64,000 nt of DNA from Pseudomonas putida (GCF_002741075.1 NZ_CP016634.1:388501-452500); one strand, 5' to 3'; positions 22,527 through 31,759 are shown, numbered from the stretch's first letter. The notes: generated from the sequence alone by a model not told the origin. Numbers and translations: made by a program.

Positions 22527-22874
22527 ATGGGTCAAAGAGTCGCGGGCACGTGCTACATCAAGGTTGACGGTGCTCAGTTGACCATCACCGGGGGCCTTGA
22601 GGCCCCGCTGATGAACGTCAAACGAGAGACGGTGACGCCCGGCTTTTACAAGGAAGAGCAACTGGCGGCATACCTCAAAGTGACGGCGGTGCATACCCCG
22701 GATTTCCCGCTGGACAAACTGGTGAGTGGCACTGACATGACCATCACGGGCGAGTTCAACAACGGCAAGGTGTACGTGCTGTCGGGCGCCTATCTGGTTG
22801 ACGAGCCGGTATCCAGCGGCGATGACGGCACCATCGAGCTGCAGTTCGATGGCAGCAAGGGGGTATGGCAATGA
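22527..22874 (+). CDS. Tail tube protein, Mu gpM-like
   Basis: This 115-residue protein has the tube-family pattern GTCYIKVDGAQLTITGGLEA, then TPGFYKEEQLAAYLKVT and a C-terminal GDDGTIELQFDG. It polymerises to the inner tube within the sheath. It is preceded by CTGGAG and overlaps the assembly chaperone gene by 4 bases. Confidence 0.9.
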   Translation: MGQRVAGTCYIKVDGAQLTITGGLEAPLMNVKRETVTPGFYKEEQLAAYLKVTAVHTPDFPLDKLVSGTDMTITGEFNNGKVYVLSGAYLVDEPVSSGDDGTIELQFDGSKGVWQ

Positions 22875-23167
22875 GTGTTACCTACGAGTTGAGCGCTCCA
22901 ATCGAGGCGCATGATGAAACCCGAAATGAGCTGACCCTGCGCCGACCAACAATTCAGGAAACACGCGCGATCAAGTCGCTGCCATACCGTATCGACAAGA
23001 ACGAAGAAGCGGTGATCGATACGGAAGTGGTGGCGAAATACATCGCCGTATGCGCGGGCATCCCGCCGTCTTCGGTTAACCAGCTGGATTTGCACGATTT
23101 GAACCAGATCGGCTGGATAATCATGAGTTTTTTCATGAAGCCGGCATCTCCGAAGTCGAAAGCCTGA
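22871..23167 (+). CDS. Tail assembly chaperone, short form (Mu gp41-like)
   Basis: The unshifted product has 98 residues: ETRNELTLRRPTIQETRAIK, then VVAKYIAVCAGIPPSSVNQL and a short tail after the shift site. This is the pattern of Mu gp41-like chaperones. I prefer the ATG at 22871 (4-base overlap with the tube gene) to the ATG at 22865. In long-tailed phages the short and shifted products together load the tape measure protein. See the frameshift product at 22871-23298. Confidence 0.85.
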   Translation: MSVTYELSAPIEAHDETRNELTLRRPTIQETRAIKSLPYRIDKNEEAVIDTEVVAKYIAVCAGIPPSSVNQLDLHDLNQIGWIIMSFFMKPASPKSKA

Positions 23168-23298
23168 TCGCACTTGCCTACGACCTTGCCTGGTTCTGGA
23201 AGGTCGATCCTGACCAGATCCTGGCCAAACCGTTGGATCTCTTTGTCGAATCGCTGATGCACGCCCAGCGCATCAGCAAACTTCAGCAGGCACCGTAA
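22871..23298 (+). CDS. Tail assembly chaperone, -1 frameshifted long form
   Basis: Ribosomes slipping back one base at TTTTTTC (23128-23134) leave the first frame after 88 codons. They then read 54 further codons, from CAT at 23134 to the TAA at 23296-23298, giving 142 residues. The extension reads HEAGISEVESLIALAYDLAW, then FWKVDPDQILAKPLDLF, and has no start codon or ribosome site of its own. Its stop overlaps the tape measure start. A -1 shift at this place is conserved among long-tailed phages, including Mu. Confidence 0.85.
23128..23134 (+). promoter_or_regulatory. Programmed -1 frameshift slippery heptamer
   Basis: T TTT TTC in the reading phase of the gp41-like gene, a canonical X XXY YYZ sequence. 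AGT-TTT-TTC-ATG becomes TTT-TTT-CAT on slipping. A downstream hairpin is not obvious to me. Confidence 0.85.
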
Positions 23299-25184
23299 TG
23301 GCGGACAAATTTCAGTTGAAGGCGCTCATCACGGGCGTCGATCGGCTTTCTCCAGTCCTGGGCGGCATTCGTAAAAACATCTCGTCTTTCCAGAAAAATC
23401 TGGAGAAGACCGGCTTGGGCAGTATTGGCTTCAAGGATTTGATTGCCGGCGGTGCATTTGCGGCGCCGTTCGTAGCCGGCATCGGCAAGGCCATCGAGTT
23501 CGAGTCGCAGATGGCGGACGTCAAGAAGGTGGTCGACTTCGAATCGCCAGAGCAATTCAAGCAGATGGGGGAGGATATCGGTCGAATGTCCGAAATCCTG
23601 CCCATGGCCGCTGGCGACATCGCCAAGATCGTTGCGGCGGGTGGTCAGTCTGGAATTGCCAAGAATGAGCTGCTTGGGTTTGCTGAGGCCGCAGTAAAGA
23701 TGGGTGTGGCCTTTGACCAAACTGCCGATCAAAGCGGTGAAATGATGGCCAAGTGGCGCGCAGCGTTCAAAATGACGCAGCCCGAAGTAGGGGCGCTGGC
23801 TGACCAGATCAACTACCTCGGAAACACTGGTGCCAAGGCGAGCACAGTGGCGAATATTGTTACATCCGTGGGGTCACTGGGTTCTGTGGCAGGCTTGGCT
23901 GCCGGTCAGGTAGCAGCCATGGCCGCAACGCTGGACAAGGTCGGCGTCGCGCAGGACGTGGCAGGTACTGGCCTGCAGAACTTTATGCTGACGTTGACTG
24001 CGGGCGCGGCAGCTACCAAGCAACAGCAGCAGACATTCAAGGCGCTGAGGCTTGACTCTGCAGCATTAGCGAAGGGCATGCAGAAGGATGCACAGGGGAC
24101 GATTCTCACTGTCCTCAAAGCGATCAGTAAGGTAGATCCGAGCAAACAAGCCGCGGTAATGACTCAGCTGTTCGGTCGTGAATCCATCAAGCCAATCTCG
24201 CAGCTGCTCACCAGCCTCGACATCTTGCAGGAGAATTTCAGGGCTGTTGGCGACTCGCAGATCTACGGCGGGTCGATGCAGAAGGAATACGCCTCACGAG
24301 CAGCCACAACCGCCAACAACATGCAGTTGCTGCGCAACACGATCGAAGGCGTTGCGCGAGCCTTGGGCGACGCTCTGCTCCCAGGTTTGAACATGGCCAT
24401 CGATTCCATTCAGCCCTTGATCAGCTACGTCGGGGCGATGATCCAGGCCAATCCTAACCTGGTGCGCGGCCTGGTCGGTGCTGCCGTTGCATTCACCGGC
24501 ATCCGTGCGGCCATTGTTGCTGCGACGGTGGCCACCCGCTTGATGAGCGTTGCCCTTGCCGCCAACCCGATTGGCCTCATCGCTGTGGCGATTGCGGGCG
24601 CGGCAGGACTGATCATCGCCAACTGGGAAACCGTGGGCCCGTTCTTCTCGGCTATGTGGGAGCTGATCAAGGCCTACGCAGAGCCAGCCTGGGAAATCTT
24701 CAAGACCATCGCTGCATTCACGCCGCTGGGCATGATCATCAAGAACTGGGAACCCATCGTCGGCTTCTTCAAGGGTCTTTGGGAAAAGGTTCGTCCTTAC
24801 CTGGAATTCCTGGGCCTGGGAGAAGGTGGTGATGGGCTCACGGCGACTATCCAACGGGCGGCAGATGCACAGAATCAGCGCAACAACGCCGGTATGGGCG
24901 CCGGCGACGGTGCCATGTTGGCCGCCAGTGCCGGCTCCCGGCAGCAGGCAATGTCGGCCTCGCTGGGCATTCCCGCCACGGGTGAGCTGCTGAAGGTGCC
25001 GGCACCGGGCAGCCTCGTTACGGCGGGCGCTGCCAACAGCAAGGCCCGCGTTGATGGCGAGCTGAACATCAACATCAACGGCGCGCCACCCGGCACGCGG
25101 GTGGAGCAGGCGACAACCAGCCAGCCCGGCCTTCAGGTCAAATCGAGAGTGGGCTATCGAACCATGGGGGCAGCGCCGGCATGA
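23298..25184 (+). CDS. Tail tape measure protein, TP901 core
   Basis: A 628-residue protein. Residues about 55-330 form the TP901 tape-measure core (FESQMADVKKVVDFESPEQF, then GDIAKIVAAGGQSGI). Residues about 360-440 are hydrophobic membrane-like helices (GLVGAAVAFTGIRAAIVAAT). The Ala/Gly-rich C-terminus is variable. Tape measure length sets tail length and the protein enters the host envelope on ejection. The start overlaps the chaperone-extension stop. By the usual 0.15 nm per residue rule the tail tube would be near 90-95 nm. Confidence 0.9.
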   Translation: MADKFQLKALITGVDRLSPVLGGIRKNISSFQKNLEKTGLGSIGFKDLIAGGAFAAPFVAGIGKAIEFESQMADVKKVVDFESPEQFKQMGEDIGRMSEILPMAAGDIAKIVAAGGQSGIAKNELLGFAEAAVKMGVAFDQTADQSGEMMAKWRAAFKMTQPEVGALADQINYLGNTGAKASTVANIVTSVGSLGSVAGLAAGQVAAMAATLDKVGVAQDVAGTGLQNFMLTLTAGAAATKQQQQTFKALRLDSAALAKGMQKDAQGTILTVLKAISKVDPSKQAAVMTQLFGRESIKPISQLLTSLDILQENFRAVGDSQIYGGSMQKEYASRAATTANNMQLLRNTIEGVARALGDALLPGLNMAIDSIQPLISYVGAMIQANPNLVRGLVGAAVAFTGIRAAIVAATVATRLMSVALAANPIGLIAVAIAGAAGLIIANWETVGPFFSAMWELIKAYAEPAWEIFKTIAAFTPLGMIIKNWEPIVGFFKGLWEKVRPYLEFLGLGEGGDGLTATIQRAADAQNQRNNAGMGAGDGAMLAASAGSRQQAMSASLGIPATGELLKVPAPGSLVTAGAANSKARVDGELNININGAPPGTRVEQATTSQPGLQVKSRVGYRTMGAAPA

Positions 25185-26479
25185 GCACAACGACATGGCG
25201 GGAAAGCCTGCTGCCGGCCTCGTTCCGAGGCATCTCGTTTGTCATCGAGCAAACGTCGGTGCCGACAGGGCAGCGTGGCCAGCTGCACGAATTCGTCCAG
25301 CGTGACGAGCCGTTTTTCGAGCAGTTGGGCAAGCGGGCCCAGGTCCACAAGCTGACTGCCTTTATCGTCGGCCCTGACTGCTTCGAGCGGCGGGACAAGC
25401 TGCTGGAGGCACTGGAAACGCCAGGTGCTGGTGAGCTGGTGCACCCCTGGCTGGGGCGCATGCTGGTCAAGGCCGGTGCCTGCGAGGTCAGCCACGACCG
25501 CCGCGAGGGCGGCATGGTGCGTTTTGACCTGGAGATGTACCCGGATCAGCCGCGTAAATTTCCGAGCGCCAAGGTCAACACCAAGCAGAAGGCACTTAAG
25601 GCTTCCGGTGGATTGCTTGACTCGGCGCTTGGCCGGTACTCGGCCGCCATGGACAAGGTCAACGCCGCCCGGGTCAACTTGATGAGCCTGCGAAACAGCG
25701 TGACCAAGGCCTTCTCAGCGGTGCAGCAACACTTCGCGCCGCTGACAACGGCTATCAGTGATGTGAGCCGGTTTACGCAGGCAATCGTCAACGCTCCGGA
25801 CAGCTTGCGCTCGATGTTCAGCAGCTACTTCGGCAATTTCACCAGCTTCGGTGGTGGGCTATTCAGTCTGTTTTCCTCCGATAGCGGTTCTTCAGGGGGC
25901 AGCTCCAGACGATCCAGCTACCGGGGATCGCTTAGCCTGGTCAGTCAGCACGTGGAGTCGGCGAAAGCGATCAACACCGTTGCGCCTGCCGGCGGTGCGG
26001 ATACCACGGCTGCGGCCAAGGCCGCCACCAACCTTGTGCAGGACGCCTTGCTGGTCCAGGTAACTACCCTGGTTGCTGACTTGCCGATCGCGCCGAAGGC
26101 TGAGCCGGTGGCTTCAGTACCTTCGCTGGATCAGCAGGCTGTCCAGCCGACGGAACGGCCAGATGTACCGGTGGCAGATGATGTGATCCAGCTGCGCGAC
26201 GAGCTGTCCGACGCGATCTGGGAGGCTTCGCTCAAGGCCGAACACTCGCATTACCAGGCGCTGACAGAGGTCAGGCACGCCGTGGTAGCGCATCTGACCG
26301 CCGTGGCCGAATCCGGCGTGCGGCTGGTGGATATCACCCCCGAGCAAACCCTGCCCGCCCTGGTGCTGGCCTACCGACGCTTTGGTGATGCGACCCGACA
26401 GGGTGAGGTGGTGCAGCGCAACCGCATCCGGCACCCCGGGTTCGTCCCGCCGCTGCCGCTGAAACTGGCCAAGGAGTAA
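25181..26479 (+). CDS. Tail/DNA circularisation protein, Mu gp43-like
   Basis: A 432-residue protein. The N-terminal half (TTTWRESLLPASFRGISFVI, then FEQLGKRAQVHKLTAFIVG and AGELVHPWLGRM) is the DNA-circularisation N-terminal domain of Mu gp43 proteins. The middle has a Ser/Gly-rich linker, and the end contains VLAYRRFGDATRQGEVVQRN. In Mu the product is a tail/baseplate hub component. Overlaps the tape measure gene by 4 bases. Confidence 0.85.
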   Translation: MSTTTWRESLLPASFRGISFVIEQTSVPTGQRGQLHEFVQRDEPFFEQLGKRAQVHKLTAFIVGPDCFERRDKLLEALETPGAGELVHPWLGRMLVKAGACEVSHDRREGGMVRFDLEMYPDQPRKFPSAKVNTKQKALKASGGLLDSALGRYSAAMDKVNAARVNLMSLRNSVTKAFSAVQQHFAPLTTAISDVSRFTQAIVNAPDSLRSMFSSYFGNFTSFGGGLFSLFSSDSGSSGGSSRRSSYRGSLSLVSQHVESAKAINTVAPAGGADTTAAAKAATNLVQDALLVQVTTLVADLPIAPKAEPVASVPSLDQQAVQPTERPDVPVADDVIQLRDELSDAIWEASLKAEHSHYQALTEVRHAVVAHLTAVAESGVRLVDITPEQTLPALVLAYRRFGDATRQGEVVQRNRIRHPGFVPPLPLKLAKE

Positions 26480-26482
26480 GCC

Positions 26483-27592
26483 ATGGACGAGCAAAACGCC
26501 GTCACCCTATCGGTGGACGGCCTGGAGTACGGCGGCTGGAAGGAAGTCGAGATTTCGGCGGGGCTTGAGCGGCAGGCGCGTGACTTCCGCTTGGGTATCA
26601 CTTGGCGCTGGCCTGGCCAGGAAATGGTGCGGCCGATCCGCCAGGGCGCCCAGTGCGAGGTGCGTATTGGCAATGACCTGGTGCTGACAGGCTGGGTGTT
26701 CGCGACGCCGATCAACCATGACGCCAACCAGATCAGTCTGTCCGTCTCTGGACGGTCACTGGCCGCTGACTTGGTGGACTGCGCGGCGGTCAACAAACCT
26801 GGGCAATGGAAGAACCAGGGCGTGCTGACCATCGTTCGCGACCTGGCGGCGCCCTATGGCCTGCAGGTGAGCAGCGAAATCCCGGCGACCTCAAAACTGT
26901 CAGACCACACCATCGAGCCAGGCGAGACGGCATTCGAATCCATCGATCGCCTGCTCACCTTGTTCCGGGTGTTTTCCACGGATGACGCTCGGGGCCAGGT
27001 GGTCCTGGCCAGCGTCGGCAGCCAGGGCCGGGCCTTCGACGCAATCGAGGTCGGCAAGAACGTGCTGACCGGCAGTGCCGGCCTGGACTTCTCCGGGGTG
27101 TTTTCGGAGTACCAGGTTCTGGGGCAGCGCAGCGGCAACGACAAGGCCTTCGGGGAGAAGGCGGCGGAGGTCTCTGCGATCGTCACGGACACCCGAACCA
27201 CTCGCCGCCGCACGCACATCATCCACCAAACCGGGCAGATGACCGACGAGCTTGCCCAGAGCCGAGCCAACTGGGAGCGCGGCAACCGCATGGGCAAGGC
27301 CCTCCAGACGACTTACACAGTGCAAGGCTGGCGGCAATCGAGTGGCGCGCTGTGGCGCCATAACACGGTGGTTCGGGTAGTCGACCCACTGATCGGCTTC
27401 GACCGCGACATGGTCATCGCCGAGGTGACGTACTCCCTCAGCGACTCGGGAATGATCACCACCCTGGTGGTCGGCCCACCAGAAGGCTACGAGCCTGAGC
27501 CCGCTGACCCGCTCAAGGGCCGCAAGCTCAAGAAGGGCAAGAAAGGCGACAACTTCGAATACCTGCTACCGGAAGACTGGGAGAAGAAATGA
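26483..27592 (+). CDS. Baseplate hub protein, Mu gp44 / P2 gpD-like
   Basis: A 369-residue protein with the hub fold of Mu gp44: LSVDGLEYGGWKEVEISAGL at the start, then a LysM-like spacer (PYGLQVSSE) and a C-terminal VQGWRQSSGALWRHNTVVRV segment. The hub trimer carries the spike. It begins 3 bases after the gp43-like gene and overlaps the spike gene by 4 bases. The lysine-rich C-terminus (GRKLKKGKKGDN) is a local feature. Confidence 0.85.
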   Translation: MDEQNAVTLSVDGLEYGGWKEVEISAGLERQARDFRLGITWRWPGQEMVRPIRQGAQCEVRIGNDLVLTGWVFATPINHDANQISLSVSGRSLAADLVDCAAVNKPGQWKNQGVLTIVRDLAAPYGLQVSSEIPATSKLSDHTIEPGETAFESIDRLLTLFRVFSTDDARGQVVLASVGSQGRAFDAIEVGKNVLTGSAGLDFSGVFSEYQVLGQRSGNDKAFGEKAAEVSAIVTDTRTTRRRTHIIHQTGQMTDELAQSRANWERGNRMGKALQTTYTVQGWRQSSGALWRHNTVVRVVDPLIGFDRDMVIAEVTYSLSDSGMITTLVVGPPEGYEPEPADPLKGRKLKKGKKGDNFEYLLPEDWEKK

Positions 27593-28101
27593 CGACCCTG
27601 ACGCGCATGATGGCTCGCGGGACGGTGGCCCTGGCCACGGCCGGTAGGATGCTGCAAACGCTGCAAATGCGCCTCACCGCCGGAGAGATCAAGGACGACT
27701 TGGAGCACTTCGAACCCTACGGCTACACCAGTTGCCCAAAGCCCGGGGCAGAAGGCCTGGCGCTGTTCCTGGGCGGTGACCGCTCCCACGGCGTAGTGGT
27801 GTGCGTGGCGGATCGCCGCTTCCGCCTGAAGGAACTGAAGCCGGGCGAGGTGGCCCTGTATACCGATGAGGGCGACACCTTCGTGTTCAAGCGGGGGCGC
27901 ATCGTCGAACTCGACACCATGACGCTGAAAGTTAAGGCGGGGGACTCGGTCCAGTTCGAGACGCCCCTGATCAAGACCACGGGCCGCATCGAGTCCGACG
28001 GTGATCAGGTGGCCGGGGGGATCAGTCAGATCAACCACGTCCACGACGGCATTACCCGCGGCGATGCTCAATCCAACAAGCCTGTGGCGAGCGCCCCATG
28101 A
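27589..28101 (+). CDS. Baseplate spike, gpV / Mu gp45 family
   Basis: A 170-residue protein. The start has AGRMLQTLQMRLTAGEIKDD, then EHFEPYGYTSCPKPGAEGLA, and a beta-helical C-terminus with HVHDGI typical of metal-binding spike tips. The trimeric spike pierces the outer membrane. Overlaps both neighbours by 4 bases. Confidence 0.9.
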   Translation: MTTLTRMMARGTVALATAGRMLQTLQMRLTAGEIKDDLEHFEPYGYTSCPKPGAEGLALFLGGDRSHGVVVCVADRRFRLKELKPGEVALYTDEGDTFVFKRGRIVELDTMTLKVKAGDSVQFETPLIKTTGRIESDGDQVAGGISQINHVHDGITRGDAQSNKPVASAP

Positions 28102-28493
28102 ACCTCAACGACGCTGAAAAGAACCTGGTCAGGACCGTGGTGATCAGTCTGTTCACCTGGCGGCGGGCCGGGCCAGATGACCCCGTCGATGACGAAGAGC
28201 GGTACGGCTGGTGGGGGGACAGCTTCCCGCGGGAGGCAGATGATCGCATCGGCTCTCGCTTGTGGCTGCTGCGCCGGGTCAAGTTGACCGAGCGCACCCA
28301 GCGTGACGCGGAGTATTACGCGTCTGAGGCTCTGCAATGGTTGATTGACGACGACCAAGTGCTGGCCGTGGACATCACCAGCGAGCGCGCAGATAGCAGC
28401 CGCCTGAATCTTCGGGTGGTGCTGACCCTGCCTGACGGCTCACCTCTTGTAATTGAACCCGACCAACTGTGGCAGGTGAACTATGCCGTTTGA
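28098..28493 (+). CDS. Baseplate wedge protein, Mu gp46 family
   Basis: A 131-residue protein of the GP46 family, with VVISLFTWRRAGPDDPVDDE, then GWWGDSFP and GSRLWLLRR, all conserved in this family. It corresponds to gp25/gpW-type wedge components that anchor the sheath. Overlaps the spike gene by 4 bases and the J gene by 11 bases. Confidence 0.9.
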   Translation: MNLNDAEKNLVRTVVISLFTWRRAGPDDPVDDEERYGWWGDSFPREADDRIGSRLWLLRRVKLTERTQRDAEYYASEALQWLIDDDQVLAVDITSERADSSRLNLRVVLTLPDGSPLVIEPDQLWQVNYAV

Positions 28494-29523
28494 AATCCCC
28501 ACACTGCCGGTGCTGCTGAGTCGGGCCCAGGCTGACCTCGGCATCAATGCACTGAGGCACTCCGACGCCCAGGTGCTGGCGCGAGCGCAGGCCGGCACCG
28601 CCTTCGGCCTCTACGGTTATCTGGACTGGATTGTTGAGCAGATCTTGCCGGATACCGCCGACGAGGAGACGCTCGAGCGCATAGCGTCGTTGCGCCTGCG
28701 ACAGCCGCGTAAAGCTGCGCAGCCCGCAAGCGGTCCGGTAAGTTTCCAGGCGGCTGAGGGTGCTGTTCTGGATGAGGACACCGTGCTCCAGGCCGCCGAT
28801 GGACGATCGTACAGGGTTACCGCCGCAAAGACGGCCGAGGCCGGTACCAACTCCACCACGGTAGAGGCGGTCGACGCAGGAACATTGGGCAACGCGGAAG
28901 TCGGCCTGGAGCTGACCCTGGTTCAGCCGGTGGAGGGCATCGCCGGTACCTTTATCGTCGAAGCTCCAGGCCTGGTTGGTGGTACCGCCCAGGAGAGCGT
29001 CGAGTCGCTGCGTGCGCGCGTGATTCGTTCCTACCGGGTGATCCCTCACGGTGGTTCCGCTGACGATTACGTGACTTGGGCGCTGGAGTGTGCCGGCGTT
29101 ACCCGCGCGTGGTGTCGGCGCAACTACTTGGGGCCTGGCACTGTGGGCGTGTTCTTCATGCGCGACGAGGACGAAGACCCGGTACCGACCCCGGATCAGC
29201 TTGAAGAAGTCAAAGCTTACATCGAGCCTCTGCGACCCGTGACGGCAGAGCTCTATGTGCTGGCGCCGGTCCCCGTGCCAACGGTCTACCAGATCCGTCT
29301 GGATCCAGACACATCGGCAGTACGGGCTGCTGTGGAGGCGCAACTGGCAGATCTGCATGATCGGGAGGCCGGCCTCGGTGAAGGGTTGCTGATCAGCCAC
29401 ATTCGAGAGGCTATCAGCGGCTCCAGGGGGGAATGGGATCATGAGCTGGTATGGCCTACCGCTGACCTCCCGGCCGGGGCGAATGAGTTGCTGACCTTTG
29501 GAGGGTGCGTATGGCTGGCTTAA
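28483..29523 (+). CDS. Baseplate J / Mu gp47 family protein
   Basis: A 346-residue protein with the gp47/JayE features: PTLPVLLSRAQADLG near the start, ERIASLRLRQPR (about 65) and a RVIRSYRVIPHGGSADDYV segment (about 178-196). The central domain of this family forms the baseplate wedge arm. Codon use matches its neighbours. Confidence 0.9.
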   Translation: MPFEIPTLPVLLSRAQADLGINALRHSDAQVLARAQAGTAFGLYGYLDWIVEQILPDTADEETLERIASLRLRQPRKAAQPASGPVSFQAAEGAVLDEDTVLQAADGRSYRVTAAKTAEAGTNSTTVEAVDAGTLGNAEVGLELTLVQPVEGIAGTFIVEAPGLVGGTAQESVESLRARVIRSYRVIPHGGSADDYVTWALECAGVTRAWCRRNYLGPGTVGVFFMRDEDEDPVPTPDQLEEVKAYIEPLRPVTAELYVLAPVPVPTVYQIRLDPDTSAVRAAVEAQLADLHDREAGLGEGLLISHIREAISGSRGEWDHELVWPTADLPAGANELLTFGGCVWLA

Positions 29524-30110
29524 GGAGCGCCGCTCAGTACAGGGACCAGTTGCGCATGTTGCTGCCTTTGGGGCCCGCCTGGGATCCGGAGCTGGTGCCC
29601 GAGGTGGATCTGGTCCTGAGCGGTGTGGCCCAGGAGTTCGCCCGCCTGGAAGCACGCGCTGTCGCTGCACTTAACGAAATGGACCCTGGCGGGGTGAGTG
29701 AGCTGGTACCGGAGTGGGAGGCGGTAATGGGCCTGCCGGATGAGTGCCTGGGTGCGAACCCATCGTTCGAGGATCGCCGCCTGGCGGTGCAGCAGCGCCT
29801 GATTGCTGTCGGCGGCCAGTCCATCGCCTATTTCATCGGCCTTGCCGCTGGGCAGGGCTATCCAGATGCCACAGTGACCGAACATCGCGCCCCCAGGTTT
29901 GGACGCTCCCGCTTTGGATCAGCTCATTTCGGCACCTGGTCAGCTCAGTTCATGTGGACCCTCAACACGGGCGGGCGGCACAAGTCCGGACGGCGCTTCG
30001 GGGTCAGCTATTGGGGCGAGCGTTTCGGGGCCAACCCTGGCAGCGCTATTGAGTGCGTAATTCATCGCGCAGCCCCGGCACACACCGTTGTGCACATTAA
30101 TTACGAGTGA
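29511..30110 (+). CDS. YmfQ / Mu gp48 (DUF2313) tail protein
   Basis: I start the protein at the ATG at 29511, 5 bases after GGAGGG, giving 199 residues; a GTG at 29505 is possible. The pattern YRDQLRMLLPLGPAWDPEL, then LVPEWEAVMGLPDEC and a C-terminal IECVIHRAAPAHTVVHINYE is that of DUF2313. It links the baseplate to the fibres. Confidence 0.9.
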   Translation: MAGLRSAAQYRDQLRMLLPLGPAWDPELVPEVDLVLSGVAQEFARLEARAVAALNEMDPGGVSELVPEWEAVMGLPDECLGANPSFEDRRLAVQQRLIAVGGQSIAYFIGLAAGQGYPDATVTEHRAPRFGRSRFGSAHFGTWSAQFMWTLNTGGRHKSGRRFGVSYWGERFGANPGSAIECVIHRAAPAHTVVHINYE

Positions 30111-30120
30111 GGAGAACAGC

Positions 30121-31200
30121 GTGGATTATCCGAAGAGTGTGCCCAGTGTCGGGTTGGTCGGAGGTAAGTTTGTTGATGAGAACCCTGGTGCCGGCACTCC
30201 AGGTTCGTTGATTCCCTCTGCTTGGGGCAATGCTGTCACCGATGAAATTCTCGCGGTGATCTCGGGCGGCGGGCTGACCCCCGACGAAGAGAATAACAGC
30301 CAGCTGTTCAACGCTATCAAGGCCATCGTAAACAAGGCTGCGCCTGAAAAGCCCTTTGTCAGCGTGAGTGAGTCTCGTGCGCTGCTCGCCACGGAATTGG
30401 GTGTTGTACTTGCCAGCGCATCGGCTGGAGCAATAACGATCACGCTGCCCCAGTCCAATGTGGCATTGGGTGTCCGTGATGTAGTTGTTCGGCGCACCGA
30501 CAACAGCGGCAACCGCCTGGTGGTGCAAGCTTCGGGTACCGACAAAATCAAGTTCCATACCCACCTTAATGCGGCGGGATATGCTTTCACGGTGCTGATG
30601 GGGGCCGGTGATTTCTGGCACCTACGCAGCGATGGAGCCGGTGGATGGTGGCCGATTGCCCGTTACGACGGCACGTCGCTCGGTCGCCCGGTGTTTTCCA
30701 CCACCACGACGTTCAGCCCTGGCGGTTGGGGGGCTCATAACGGATCGCTACTGAATCGAGCCGAATGGCCCTGGCTTTGGGATCACGCGCAGGCATCCGG
30801 CATGCTGGTTACTGAGGCCGGGCGGGTCGGGTTTGAAGGCTGCTGGACTAGTGGTGACGGAAGCACGACGTTCCGCACACCGGAGGCGCGAGGTGAGTTC
30901 CTTAGGGCCTTGGATGAAAGCCGTGGCGTTGATGCTGGGCGGGTCGCCGGATCGTACCAGAAGGGCAGCCTGCAGACATTTGACCCAGACAGAAGCAGCT
31001 ACAGCGTCACCGGTCTGACCCATACCGGGGATAACACTGGGATTCTTGCCAAGCATGGTCTGGACCCAGTTAACACTGCAGATTACGGTAGCTCGCAAGT
31101 GGTCTCAATAGATAACACCAGCATCGCGGCGATCAACGTCGCTGGTGGCGTTGTTCGTCCTCGCAACATAGCCTACCCCGCCAGACTAAAGCTGATTTGA
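30121..31200 (+). CDS. Tail fibre / collar-domain tail protein
   Basis: A 359-residue protein starting at the GTG at 30121, 6 bases after GAGGAG; the ATG at 30088 lies inside the previous gene. The N-terminus (VDYPKSVPSVGLVGGKFVDE, then TPGSLIPSAWGNAVTDEI) is the baseplate-attachment region found in Pseudomonas phages and R-pyocin fibres. The C-terminal part (WTSGDGSTTFRTPEARGEFL) is collar-type. It should bind the host surface. At this length it is short for a myovirus fibre. Confidence 0.85.
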   Translation: MDYPKSVPSVGLVGGKFVDENPGAGTPGSLIPSAWGNAVTDEILAVISGGGLTPDEENNSQLFNAIKAIVNKAAPEKPFVSVSESRALLATELGVVLASASAGAITITLPQSNVALGVRDVVVRRTDNSGNRLVVQASGTDKIKFHTHLNAAGYAFTVLMGAGDFWHLRSDGAGGWWPIARYDGTSLGRPVFSTTTTFSPGGWGAHNGSLLNRAEWPWLWDHAQASGMLVTEAGRVGFEGCWTSGDGSTTFRTPEARGEFLRALDESRGVDAGRVAGSYQKGSLQTFDPDRSSYSVTGLTHTGDNTGILAKHGLDPVNTADYGSSQVVSIDNTSIAAINVAGGVVRPRNIAYPARLKLI

Positions 31201-31207
31201 GGTGCCC

Positions 31208-31759
31208 ATGTACATTTACCTGATTGACAACGCAGGCGCTCTTACTGGCCCGGTAGAGCTTCCTGTCATCCCTGGTCTTGGCACTCAGCTGCCAAGCAAT
31301 GCCGTTGAGTTGGCCGAACTGCTTTCGGAGCCATCGGAGGGACATGCATGGGCGTTGATCGATGATCAAGCGCAGCAACTGGTTGACCACCGTGGCACTG
31401 TGTATCGCACGGATACAGGTGCGGCAGAGGCGTGGGGGCTGCTAGGTGATTTGCCAGCAGGCCTCACGCTAAAGCCATGGCCTGGTGAATTTTATGTGTG
31501 GGGTGGCGGTGACTGGGTTCTGGATGAAGTCGCACAGCTCAACGACAAAGCGGCAGACGCCCTTGTCGAACGTGACAGCCGGCTTCGTGAGGCAACGTTG
31601 AGAATCGCGCCTCTGCAAGATGCGGTTGATCTGGGGGAGGCTACTTCGCAAGAGGAGGCATTGCTGGTGCTTTGGAAGAAATACCGCGTCGCCCTGAATC
31701 GCATTCAGGACCAGCCCGGCTACCCCAACGAAATCACCTGGCCTGCGCCGCCGGCCTGA
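31208..31759 (+). CDS. Tail fibre assembly chaperone
   Basis: I start this 183-residue protein at the ATG at 31208 (GAGGT upstream). An N-terminal domain is followed by a WGLLGDLPAGLTLKPWPGEF segment and a helical C-terminus with VLWKKYRVALNRIQDQPGYP, the hallmark of phage tail fibre assembly proteins. Such proteins help fold the fibre encoded directly upstream and are exchanged together with it. Confidence 0.85.
   Translation: MYIYLIDNAGALTGPVELPVIPGLGTQLPSNAVELAELLSEPSEGHAWALIDDQAQQLVDHRGTVYRTDTGAAEAWGLLGDLPAGLTLKPWPGEFYVWGGGDWVLDEVAQLNDKAADALVERDSRLREATLRIAPLQDAVDLGEATSQEEALLVLWKKYRVALNRIQDQPGYPNEITWPAPPA

Noticed and set aside
20694..22871. Minus-strand frame of 725 codons opposite the sheath and tube genes
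   Set aside because: It mirrors the sheath, tail terminator and tube genes, which have clear Mu-like sequence. GC-rich DNA gives long antisense frames, and it lacks a ribosome site and recognisable domains.
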